NCBI GenBank assembly: GCA_030595135.1
Contig: JAUVDU010000044.1
Location: 1-9,076, forward strand
Reading direction: 5' to 3'
Source: Deltaproteobacteria bacterium
Lineage (GTDB): Bacteria; Desulfobacterota; Anaeroferrophillalia; Anaeroferrophillales; Tharpellaceae
DNA length: 9,076 nt
Both the position numbers and the translations under genes were made by a program. How positions within the stretch are numbered: the first letter of the stretch is position 1; each line of letters starts with the position of its first letter. Shown here one piece after another: positions 1 to 6,805 of this stretch. The notes below the pieces were generated by a model that did no database searches, was not told the origin of the DNA, and was given only the letters and a program-made list of their open reading frames with translations.

Positions 1-122
1 AGATATTCCGTCGTCGCTTCACACAATGCCTCAACAACCTCATCTCCACTCTCCTGATCAAAACCCATCGATTTAAGATCATCAGCCAAAAGGCGGGTCA
101 GAAAACCCCGGTCAATTTCCAT
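1..122 (-). CDS. Hypothetical protein, 5' end only (divergent gene)
   Basis: The first 40 codons of a gene that runs off the left edge of the window on the - strand. The ATG lies at 122-120, preceded by a strong AAGGAGT ribosome binding site (129-135 on the complement) at 6-nt spacing. This makes the start convincing even though the ORF is short. The visible N-terminus begins MEIDRGFLTRLLADDLKSMG and continues as an acidic, helical-looking segment rich in Glu and Asp, with one Cys near residue 34. There is no signal peptide or membrane segment in the visible part. I do not recognise the family. It is transcribed away from the sensor kinase gene, with 159 bases between the two starts, so the two could share a regulatory region. 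The reality of the gene is fairly secure; its function is unknown. Confidence 0.7.
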   Translation of the reverse strand, partial: MEIDRGFLTRLLADDLKSMGFDQESGDEVVEALCEATTEY

Positions 123-281
123 ATTTTCACTCCTTAATCAATAGCAAATCGTAATAACCACAATCAATAATAAAAGTCTAAATTTACTGTTGTTCCAAAT
201 CTTTTCATGGTGTATGGTGAAAGTACCTCAGACCATAACAAAAAAAATTTAAAATACCAACCCCATTTATTGTGATTCCTT
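123..281. other. Divergent intergenic region with one weak candidate promoter
   Basis: This AT-rich stretch separates two divergent starts, so promoters for both directions should lie here. For the + strand, the best pair I can find is TTGTTC (190-195) and TATGGT (213-218) with 17-nt spacing; both hexamers are imperfect. A short direct repeat of ATGGTG occurs at 207-219. The kinase ATG at 282 has no recognisable Shine-Dalgarno before it. No RNA gene or convincing riboswitch-like structure was seen. Confidence 0.3.
129..135 (-). promoter_or_regulatory. Ribosome binding site of the divergent hypothetical gene
   Basis: On the complement this reads AAGGAGT, a near-perfect Shine-Dalgarno, 6 nt before the ATG at 122-120. 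It is the main reason for accepting the truncated minus-strand ORF as a gene. Confidence 0.75.
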
Positions 282-2885
282 ATGAAATTACAACAAAAAA
301 TACACCTCTCGATTCTTGCAGTTTTCATCCCTTTAATGATCGCTATTTTAGCGATCTCTCTAAATCTGAAAAACCAGGCTCAGGAAACCTTTTATCAAGA
401 AGCTGAAACGGCTGCAAATTTTGTTGACTTCACCTGTCGCCAAGAGATCAGAAAGCTCGACCTGGCGATCAAGGCAGTCCTAAACGATCAATCCCTGCCC
501 ACCAGTTTTCATTATGACCTGAAAAAAAACACCCTTAAACATCGTTGCCAAGAGCTAATTGACAAGTTTGGCCTTACCCTTTTGGCCTTCTACAATACAG
601 ACGGCTCCCTCTCCTCCGTCCATAGAGCCACGCATAAACAGCAACCCCATGGAGGTGGCCAAGAAGAGGATAAAACATCATTTCTACTCACAGCTCTTCA
701 GCCCACAAAAGTTAACCAGGAACAAAAACTTATTACTTTTGCCGACCAGCTCTTCCTCGCCTACAGAACTCCCTTAATTGTGGACGATGAAGGAGTCGTC
801 GGTTCTTTAGGCTTCATCCTCCCCTTCCCCTCTGAAACTTTTTTTGACGATATATACTCTCACTCTTCGGCCACCATCGAAGTTGGCTTTTGGCAAGGTC
901 GACAACTATTGGTCGGCAGCCCGGCATTAAACTCTTCACACCACTATCAACAACAGCGACCAACCAGCAAACGACGCACCCTGCGCCTGGAAGATGGCAC
1001 CTCTCTGGTGGGTTTCACCTATCCACAGCTTGACTTGGCTGAAATCAGCGGCATTGTCGACCTGGTTTTTGAAATCCTGATTAACACCACCCCGGCGGAA
1101 GAGAGTGTCAATCGGGTTGTGACTATGGCCGTCGCCGCAGCTCTAGTCGTAATCTTTATTTTTTCAGCTTTCCTCTTCGGCCTCGGGCACTATATCGTCA
1201 AACCTTTAAAAAGTTTCGCCCAAGCGGCCAAAGGTGTCATTGAAAAAGGGGAGTTACCGGACTACATTCCCATGAAACGCCGCGACGAAATCGGTTATCT
1301 CTGGAGTGTCGGAGCCAAGATGGCGACCACCCTGCACCAGGAAAAACTAAAAGCTGAGGAAGCCAACCGGGCCAAATCGGAATTTCTAGCCAACATGAGT
1401 CATGAGATCCGCACCCCCTTGAATGCCATTTTGGGTTTTACCCAGATACTTCAAGATCACCCCCTGACTAAAGAAGAGAAAAAATATTTAAAATACATTC
1501 ACGAATCCGGCGACCACCTGCTGCAAGTTATCAATGAAATCCTTGATATCGCCAAGATCGAAAGTGGCTCTATGGTTCTTGAACGGATTGATTTTAATAT
1601 CAACCAGCTCATTGATGAGATCGCCGCCATCATTCGCGGCCGCATGAAACCCGAAATTGAATATCGGCTGCCCCGCATCCAAGGTCTGCCGATGGTCTGC
1701 GGTGACGAGTTAAAGCTTAAACAGGTGCTTATCAACCTCATCAACAATGCTAACAAATTCACCGAAAAAGGCACCATTGAGATTCAGGTTACAGTCAACG
1801 ATATGGACGATAGCTCCGTGGAACTGCTCTTTTTCGTCCGTGATACCGGCAAGGGCATTCCCGCAGACAAACAGGAACTGGTTTTTAAAAGTTTCGCCCA
1901 GGAAGACTCATCGATTACCCGCAAATATGGCGGCACCGGCCTAGGCTTGACGATTTCGCAAAAATTCGTCGAGCTCATGGGCGGCCGCATGTGGCTTGAA
2001 AGTAAACCCGGGATTGGAACTACTTTCTACTTTACGGTATGCCTGGAACGCTCAACCAAGCCGCTTATCAGCACCCCGATATCCTTAAACAACCACTCAA
2101 CCATTAAAAACGTAAAAATCGCCGTAGTTGACGATAACCCGCTCAATGTCATGATCATGGAGAAAATTCTGTCCCCTTACGAGGCTGAAATATCCAGTTT
2201 TTCATCAGCTTCCGAATTCATTAATCATCTCCAGGTTTCCGATTTAAAGACTTTTGATCTTATTATCAGCGACATCCAGATGCCTGAGATCTGCGGCCTC
2301 AAACTACTCACCATGATTCGCGAACAGGGATGTAAAATACCGGTCATTGCCGCCTCATCCGAAAACATCCTGAATCAAGATCTCCAAAATAACTTCGACG
2401 CCTTCATCTACAAACCGATTATCAAGAATGAGTTATTGACCGCAATCGTCAAAGTCCTGCCCCGACCTAAACCCGTAGCCGGGGTTGATACTCAAAAAGA
2501 GGAGATCGAAAAAGAGAGTGTCTATAAAAATCTGCGTATCCTCGTCGCCGAAGATAACAAGCTCAACCAGATGCTGATAAAAAAAGTTCTCAAAGATTTA
2601 AAACCGACCGCCCTGACCATTAAAGCCGACGGTCGGGCCGCCCTTGATGAAGCCTTGCAAAACCCTTACGACTTAGTCTTGATGGATCTCAATATGCCGG
2701 TCATGGACGGCCTCACCGCATCCCGGGAAATCCGCAAGCAGCTTCCGGGTCTGCCGATCTACGCCCTGACCGCCAACACCATGGCCGGCGACCAGGAGAA
2801 ATGTCTTAACGCCGGCATGAACGGCTTTCTCGCCAAACCGATCAACCTTGACAAACTCAAAGAGATCCTGCAACAGCATGTTTGA
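282..2885 (+). CDS. Hybrid sensor histidine kinase (periplasmic sensor-HAMP-HisKA-HATPase-REC-REC)
   Basis: An 867-residue inner-membrane hybrid histidine kinase. One TM helix at about residues 8-27 and another at about 279-304 bracket a periplasmic sensor of about 250 residues, probably Cache/PAS-like; its ligand cannot be told. A HAMP linker follows (about 306-352), then HisKA with the H-box SHEIRTP (phospho-acceptor His374). The ATPase domain has an N box near 485-495, G1 DTGKGIP (521-527) and G2 GGTGLGL (550-556), so the kinase looks active. Two C-terminal receiver domains follow: REC1 with Asp664 in SDIQMP, and REC2 with Asp802 in MDLNMP and a conserved LAKPI Lys. There is no Hpt domain and no DNA-binding output, so the phosphoryl group must pass to a separate Hpt protein, or REC acts by protein contact. 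The ATG at 282 is forced by an in-frame TGA at 273-275; no Shine-Dalgarno is visible. The next gene starts 35 nt downstream. Confidence 0.95.
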   Translation: MKLQQKIHLSILAVFIPLMIAILAISLNLKNQAQETFYQEAETAANFVDFTCRQEIRKLDLAIKAVLNDQSLPTSFHYDLKKNTLKHRCQELIDKFGLTLLAFYNTDGSLSSVHRATHKQQPHGGGQEEDKTSFLLTALQPTKVNQEQKLITFADQLFLAYRTPLIVDDEGVVGSLGFILPFPSETFFDDIYSHSSATIEVGFWQGRQLLVGSPALNSSHHYQQQRPTSKRRTLRLEDGTSLVGFTYPQLDLAEISGIVDLVFEILINTTPAEESVNRVVTMAVAAALVVIFIFSAFLFGLGHYIVKPLKSFAQAAKGVIEKGELPDYIPMKRRDEIGYLWSVGAKMATTLHQEKLKAEEANRAKSEFLANMSHEIRTPLNAILGFTQILQDHPLTKEEKKYLKYIHESGDHLLQVINEILDIAKIESGSMVLERIDFNINQLIDEIAAIIRGRMKPEIEYRLPRIQGLPMVCGDELKLKQVLINLINNANKFTEKGTIEIQVTVNDMDDSSVELLFFVRDTGKGIPADKQELVFKSFAQEDSSITRKYGGTGLGLTISQKFVELMGGRMWLESKPGIGTTFYFTVCLERSTKPLISTPISLNNHSTIKNVKIAVVDDNPLNVMIMEKILSPYEAEISSFSSASEFINHLQVSDLKTFDLIISDIQMPEICGLKLLTMIREQGCKIPVIAASSENILNQDLQNNFDAFIYKPIIKNELLTAIVKVLPRPKPVAGVDTQKEEIEKESVYKNLRILVAEDNKLNQMLIKKVLKDLKPTALTIKADGRAALDEALQNPYDLVLMDLNMPVMDGLTASREIRKQLPGLPIYALTANTMAGDQEKCLNAGMNGFLAKPINLDKLKEILQQHV

Positions 2886-2920
2886 TGGCGACACTATCAG
2901 GAAATAACTGATTAAAACCA

Positions 2921-4939
2921 ATGAGACAACTGATTCCCTCATCTAATATCATCAATGACCTCCTGGCGGAAAACTGGGAGCTGCGCTGGCGGGTGCTTGA
3001 AACTTTTTTTCAGACCCAGGTTTTGTTGCGCGATTTCGCCCGCTCCTCCGGCGAACATAAGCAGGCCCGCGCCTTGTGCAAAGAGATGGCGGGACGCCTC
3101 AATGGCGCCAGCGATGTCAACCTCCGACTGGTTCTGACTGCGGCCTGGTTTTTAGGAGGCAATAATTTTTTACTCCTGGCCTTAGAGGAGATCGGGGTTG
3201 ATGATCCGGAGACCGGAGACCTCGAAACCATAGGCTTTAAAAAACCACTCATCAACAACCATCCGAACGTCTCTTTTTTCGACTATTTTCACTCCCTATT
3301 AAGACGCAATAAAGCGGTTGACGCGGCCACCACCGTCGCCGTCGAACTTTTCCCCGCAGATCTCTGCCTGACTTTACTCTGCGCCATCCCTGAACGGGAA
3401 CCACGACTTACCGGCCTCACCCTGCTTAAAACTCGTCATCCAAAACTTTTCTTTAATGATCTCCTCCTTGAAAACAATCTCCTGCGCATTAAAGAAAAAC
3501 CGGAACTTTTAGACTTTATCGGCCCCTCATTAAATCCCGAAGAGGAGACCGTCGTTACCAATCTGGCAGCAACATTGCTGACCAACAACAGCCTTGACGT
3601 AGAATACGCGATCCGTGCCGCCGGGCGCCTGAAACTTGTGAGCTGCCGCTCCCAGTTGCACAAACTCCTCGACGACACCCCCTTAGCCGCCGGAGCCCTG
3701 GCCCGCCTAGGCGATGAGGAGGGCTGTAAGAGACTGCTCAAAACCGGCAAATCGTGGCGCCGCAAAAAAAGAACCTCCGTCCTCTCCGACCTCGCCGGAT
3801 GCCAAAACCCCGAAGCCTTCGAATTACTGCAAAACCGGGCTCGGCAAGGCAATCTTGATGAACGCCGGGAAGCTTTGGCCGCTCTAGGTGAAATACGAAG
3901 CCCCAAGGCTTTGCAGGCGATCCGTGAGTTGCTCAACAAAACCAACAAAAAAGAGGAGCTTAACCTGCTTTTACAGACCCTGGCAGGAGAATCCTGGCCG
4001 GGTGAAAACCGGGAGGCCGCCAATCAACTGGCCCAATGGTCGGAAAACATTGAACTCTATCCGAGGCTTCTCAAAGCCTTGGCAAGCTTAGGTTACGGTA
4101 AAAATTGGGCCGACATTTTAGATAATATAATCAGCCCCGTCCTCAAGCCGCACTACCGGGAGATCGCCCTCTTCATGTGTCGATTTGCCGAATCTCCCAA
4201 AGTCCGGCAAAAACTGCTTGATCTTTTAGACGATATTGACTGGTCTTTCTCTTACCGCCTGCTCAACCTTTTATCACCCCAATTTAAAAGCGCCGATGTC
4301 CCCCTCCTCTTGGCTCTGCTCAAGGAACGTGAAGAGCTTCGCGCCCTGACCATCAAGGAACGTCTGACTAAAGGCCGGGATCTGGAAAGAATGACCGATG
4401 CCCTGGCGGAATTCTTTCAGCAACATGCCGAGATTGCCAACCTGACCATTGAAAAACTGCTGACCAACGTCATCATCGGCATTCAGCCCTCAGGCGAAGA
4501 ACTTTTTGCGGACATCAAAAAGCAACCGGCCCAATTGATCGAGCTCCTTCTCGGCCCCGGCAGCGATCACGATGCGGCGACCCGTGATTTCCCTTTACTG
4601 ATGGCCATGCATCTGCTCTCTGAAATCGAGGTTGACGGCAGTGATTGTTTTGCGATAGTAGTACACAGAACCCGGCGCTACAGCGGTTTTTTTCGCCAAA
4701 GCATTATCAGCGCTCTCAACCTCCTGCTGGATAAGGAAAATGAGCTCGACAATTTTCAAAGCCTGCCGACCTTAAACAAGATTATTGACTTTATCCGAGG
4801 ACGAGATCATTATGATGAACTTCGACAAAAAATCCTTGCTCGAATCATCCGAATCACACGCAACACCAGAGAACTTAAAGTCTACAATGAAGCCTCTCAA
4901 ACTCGGGAGCTCAGGATTTTCAAGGTAAAAAAACTCTAA
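2921..4939 (+). CDS. HEAT-like repeat protein (putative scaffold)
   Basis: A 672-residue soluble protein with no signal peptide or TM segment, composed almost entirely of predicted amphipathic helices. The clearest repeat unit, at about residues 313-338, reads DERREALAALGEIRSPKALQ and continues, which is typical of HEAT/PBS-lyase-like repeats. Similar but more degenerate helix pairs run from about 190 to 470. The N-terminal 180 and C-terminal 150 residues are also Leu-rich and helical but less clearly repetitive. Such superhelical proteins usually act as binding scaffolds, and no catalytic motif is visible. It follows the sensor kinase by 35 nt and precedes the Hsp70-like gene by 120 nt, so it may be co-transcribed with either. 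The Shine-Dalgarno is poor: an AGGA at 2899-2902 is 18 nt from the ATG, so translation may depend on coupling. The repeat assignment is fairly sure; a link to the chaperone-like genes is inferred from position only. Confidence 0.75.
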   Translation: MRQLIPSSNIINDLLAENWELRWRVLETFFQTQVLLRDFARSSGEHKQARALCKEMAGRLNGASDVNLRLVLTAAWFLGGNNFLLLALEEIGVDDPETGDLETIGFKKPLINNHPNVSFFDYFHSLLRRNKAVDAATTVAVELFPADLCLTLLCAIPEREPRLTGLTLLKTRHPKLFFNDLLLENNLLRIKEKPELLDFIGPSLNPEEETVVTNLAATLLTNNSLDVEYAIRAAGRLKLVSCRSQLHKLLDDTPLAAGALARLGDEEGCKRLLKTGKSWRRKKRTSVLSDLAGCQNPEAFELLQNRARQGNLDERREALAALGEIRSPKALQAIRELLNKTNKKEELNLLLQTLAGESWPGENREAANQLAQWSENIELYPRLLKALASLGYGKNWADILDNIISPVLKPHYREIALFMCRFAESPKVRQKLLDLLDDIDWSFSYRLLNLLSPQFKSADVPLLLALLKEREELRALTIKERLTKGRDLERMTDALAEFFQQHAEIANLTIEKLLTNVIIGIQPSGEELFADIKKQPAQLIELLLGPGSDHDAATRDFPLLMAMHLLSEIEVDGSDCFAIVVHRTRRYSGFFRQSIISALNLLLDKENELDNFQSLPTLNKIIDFIRGRDHYDELRQKILARIIRITRNTRELKVYNEASQTRELRIFKVKKL

Positions 4940-4998
4940 TGCGGGAACAAGCACCGCAACCCAAAACTTATTTTAAGGGCTCGCAAATAAGTGCTCTT

Positions 4999-5020
4999 AT
5001 CAGAACATTTTCTGATTTTT
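4999..5020 (+). terminator. Weak hairpin plus T-run, possible intrinsic terminator
   Basis: A perfect 7-bp inverted repeat, ATCAGAA (4999-5005) and TTCTGAT (5010-5016), has a 4-nt loop and is followed directly by TTTT; a second, longer T-run lies at 5026-5032. The stem has only two G-C pairs, so termination would be weak or partial. It lies between the HEAT gene stop and the preferred start of the Hsp70-like gene, where it could attenuate read-through. Confidence 0.35.
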
Positions 5021-5050
5021 AAATCTTTTTTTGTGCAGAAAATAACCTGC

Positions 5051-5054
5051 AAGG
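5051..5054 (+). promoter_or_regulatory. Weak ribosome binding site supporting the start at 5060
   Basis: AAGG sits 5 nt before the ATG at 5060. An alternative GTG at 4991 has AAGGG (4975-4979) at 11-nt spacing, but it would add 23 residues that match nothing in the Hsp70 fold. Confidence 0.4.
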
Positions 5055-5059
5055 CACTA

Positions 5060-6577
5060 ATGGCTAAAACAGTCTCCATATTCTTCAACAATGTCAACCT
5101 GCAGGTCTACAGCCAGGATGAAGAGAGCGGGCGAATCGAGTCCGTCTACCTCGACGATATTTCGACTACGGTCGAAATTAACACACCTAAAGGCCTGGAA
5201 GATATCCACCTGGTGCCCGCCATGATCTGCTATGCTGATCGTATCTATTGCGGCCAGGAGGTCTTCACTCATAAAAAATTCAACTCCCCGGCAACGTTCA
5301 AATATATGAAGCAGTATATGGGTAAAGGACAATACCTGCCCCGGATTATCGGCGATCAAGAGATCAGCACCTTTCAAGCCGCTTCCGACCTGCTCATCAA
5401 TATCATCGACCGTATCCATGAGCTCTATGGCAAAGATCAAGTGGCGATGATCGTCTTTGTTGTCCAACCCCTCAAATTTTCAATTTTTGCTTCAATCATC
5501 GAAGAGTTCTGCCTGCGTATCGGCCTGATCAATCACAAAATTGTCGACGAGGCGGTTTGTGCTCTTTTAGCTTACGATCTTGCCAACCAGATAGACCAGC
5601 ACCTGGTCTATCTTCTTTTTGGTTACACAACCATTGATCTCTATCTGATCAAAATTGTCGAGAGTAACCGTGAACCTCGACTCCAGAGTGTAATTATCTG
5701 CAGCATGCACAAAAACTATGGTGGTGCCGATATCGACAGAGTGATCCAAAACTACTTTGCCGAAACCGCTCCTTTCAACATGAAAAAAGCCCGTGAAATC
5801 AGGGGGAAACTTAACTTTAAACCACAGTATCAGGAGACCCTTAACGGAGTAGAGCTCCGCCTTTCACGTAAGGATCTCTATAAAATGCTCGACCAAAAAG
5901 GCTACGGTGAAGAGCTTAAAATTATTTTGCGTGATCTCTTTGATCTCGCTTCCGGCTTTGGGGTCACTCATGAAAACATAAACTACGTTCTAGGCAGCGG
6001 TTTAAGTATGCCGACCCCCTACTACAAAGACATTTTAAAGAATTTTTTCGGGCCCAAACTCTTAAGTCACAAGGCCCACGAAGCCATCCCGGTCGGAGCT
6101 TTGCGTTACTTGAAAAAAGGTGGACTTCAGGCGACAATCAAAGCCAATTACGCGATCCGCAGCCGCACCGCTAAAGGCGATGGCTACCGCTACGACATTA
6201 TTGTTCCGAAAGGCACCCCCTACCCGACCCAGCACGGCATCACCAGTATTGTTGCCAATGGTTTTTTTGTCGGTCAGCTCGAGGTTGAGCTTGACATTTT
6301 CCGTATGGATCGTCCCGAGAGCAGCAGTGACCGGGAGATTGTCATTGATGATGCTGGCCGCATGCAGTTGGAAGAGAATTTAGGGGACGAACAACAATCA
6401 TTCATTAATGAAGCCCGCCCGGAAATTATTCCTCTCGACCCGCCCGCTTTAGACAATGAACAACGTTTAGAAATTACTTTTGATATCAGTTTAAACTGTG
6501 ACCTGCTGATTACGGTCAAAGATCTACGCCGTAATCAGACCATCTGGAAACGAAAAAAATCGGTACGCCTGGAATGA
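5060..6577 (+). CDS. Divergent Hsp70/DnaK-like protein, lidless, with degenerate ATPase motifs
   Basis: A 505-residue Hsp70-family protein. Landmarks of the nucleotide-binding domain, in order: a Lys84 region resembling the DnaK Lys70 helix; EAVCALLAYDL (164-174, DnaK NEPTAAALAYGL); LFGYTTID (186-193, DnaK DLGGGTFD); YGGADID (220-226); and GSGLSMP (312-318, the adenosine-binding VGGSTRMP motif). A substrate-binding beta domain follows (about 355-505), ending in a stretch like DnaK's EVTFDIDANGIL, interrupted by an acidic insert at about 410-460. The protein stops there, so the alpha-helical lid and the EEVD-like tail are absent. The first phosphate loop is destroyed: DnaK D8-L-G-T-T-N aligns with F8-F-N-N-V-N, and DnaK D194 is replaced by Leu186. 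ATP hydrolysis is therefore doubtful. ATG 5060 is preferred because Hsp70 homology begins at once (MAKTVSIFF); a GTG at 4991 is the alternative. The stop lies inside an 8-mer repeat next to the small ORF. Confidence 0.85.
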   Translation: MAKTVSIFFNNVNLQVYSQDEESGRIESVYLDDISTTVEINTPKGLEDIHLVPAMICYADRIYCGQEVFTHKKFNSPATFKYMKQYMGKGQYLPRIIGDQEISTFQAASDLLINIIDRIHELYGKDQVAMIVFVVQPLKFSIFASIIEEFCLRIGLINHKIVDEAVCALLAYDLANQIDQHLVYLLFGYTTIDLYLIKIVESNREPRLQSVIICSMHKNYGGADIDRVIQNYFAETAPFNMKKAREIRGKLNFKPQYQETLNGVELRLSRKDLYKMLDQKGYGEELKIILRDLFDLASGFGVTHENINYVLGSGLSMPTPYYKDILKNFFGPKLLSHKAHEAIPVGALRYLKKGGLQATIKANYAIRSRTAKGDGYRYDIIVPKGTPYPTQHGITSIVANGFFVGQLEVELDIFRMDRPESSSDREIVIDDAGRMQLEENLGDEQQSFINEARPEIIPLDPPALDNEQRLEITFDISLNCDLLITVKDLRRNQTIWKRKKSVRLE

Positions 6578-6601
6578 TGGAATAATGGAATAATGGAATG
6601 A
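6570..6601 (+). repeat. Four tandem copies of the 8-mer TGGAATRA across a stop/start junction
   Basis: The copies are TGGAATGA (6570-6577), TGGAATAA (6578-6585), TGGAATAA (6586-6593) and TGGAATGA (6594-6601). The first copy contains the stop of the Hsp70-like gene and the last contains the ATG (6598-6600) of the next ORF. Each repeat also supplies a GGA that could act as a minimal Shine-Dalgarno. The repeat creates overlapping start/stop triplets: ATG ATG GAA TAA (6574-6585), ATG GAA TAA (6585-6593) and ATG GAA TGA (6593-6601). Copy number could change by slippage without altering either protein. Confidence 0.9.
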
Positions 6602-6789
6602 ATCAACAAACAGATAAATCCAACAAAACCACTGAAAAAGAGTCGCCAATTCACATTCGGATTACGGAAAGCGGGGAAATCTGCGCCTGGGGTCTTAATC
6701 AAAGTGGAGAAGAGCAGATTTTCAGCTTGACCGGCAACCTTGATTTGATTAATAAATGTAAAGCTATGTCATATAACTTATGCGGTTAA
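6598..6789 (+). CDS. Small orphan protein of 63 residues, unrecognised
   Basis: I do not recognise this family. The N-terminal 16 residues are polar and look disordered (MNQQTDKSNKTTEKES). The rest suggests a small beta-rich unit, beginning IHIRITESGEICAWGLNQSG, with Cys at 29, 54 and 62 and a C-terminus ending in NLCG. There is no signal peptide or TM segment. Support for a real gene comes from position: it fits neatly between the Hsp70-like gene (20 nt upstream) and the AAA+ gene (16 nt downstream), is co-directional, and has no competing ORF. Its start lies in the last copy of the TGGAATRA repeat, so translation is probably coupled to the gene before. Its opening strand pattern (I-x-I-x-I followed by a Gly turn) resembles the start of the DUF2997 protein downstream, but that is only a visual impression. 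It could also be non-functional. Confidence 0.55.
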   Translation: MNQQTDKSNKTTEKESPIHIRITESGEICAWGLNQSGEEQIFSLTGNLDLINKCKAMSYNLCG

Positions 6790-6805
6790 TTTAGGAAAAA
6801 AAACC

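Noticed and set aside
3436..4023. 195-codon open frame on the - strand inside the HEAT gene
   Set aside because: It is fully antisense to a well-supported coding frame, its Ser/Arg-rich composition is typical of a shadow frame, and it has no ribosome binding site.
4940..4958. TGCGG/CCGCA inverted repeat just after the HEAT gene stop, as a terminator
   Set aside because: It has a 5-bp stem with a 9-nt loop and no T-run after it.
4991..5059. GTG start adding 23 residues to the Hsp70-like protein
   Set aside because: Homology to the first Hsp70 strand starts at M24 (ATG 5060), and the extension contains a hairpin/T-run typical of non-coding DNA. Kept only as an alternative.
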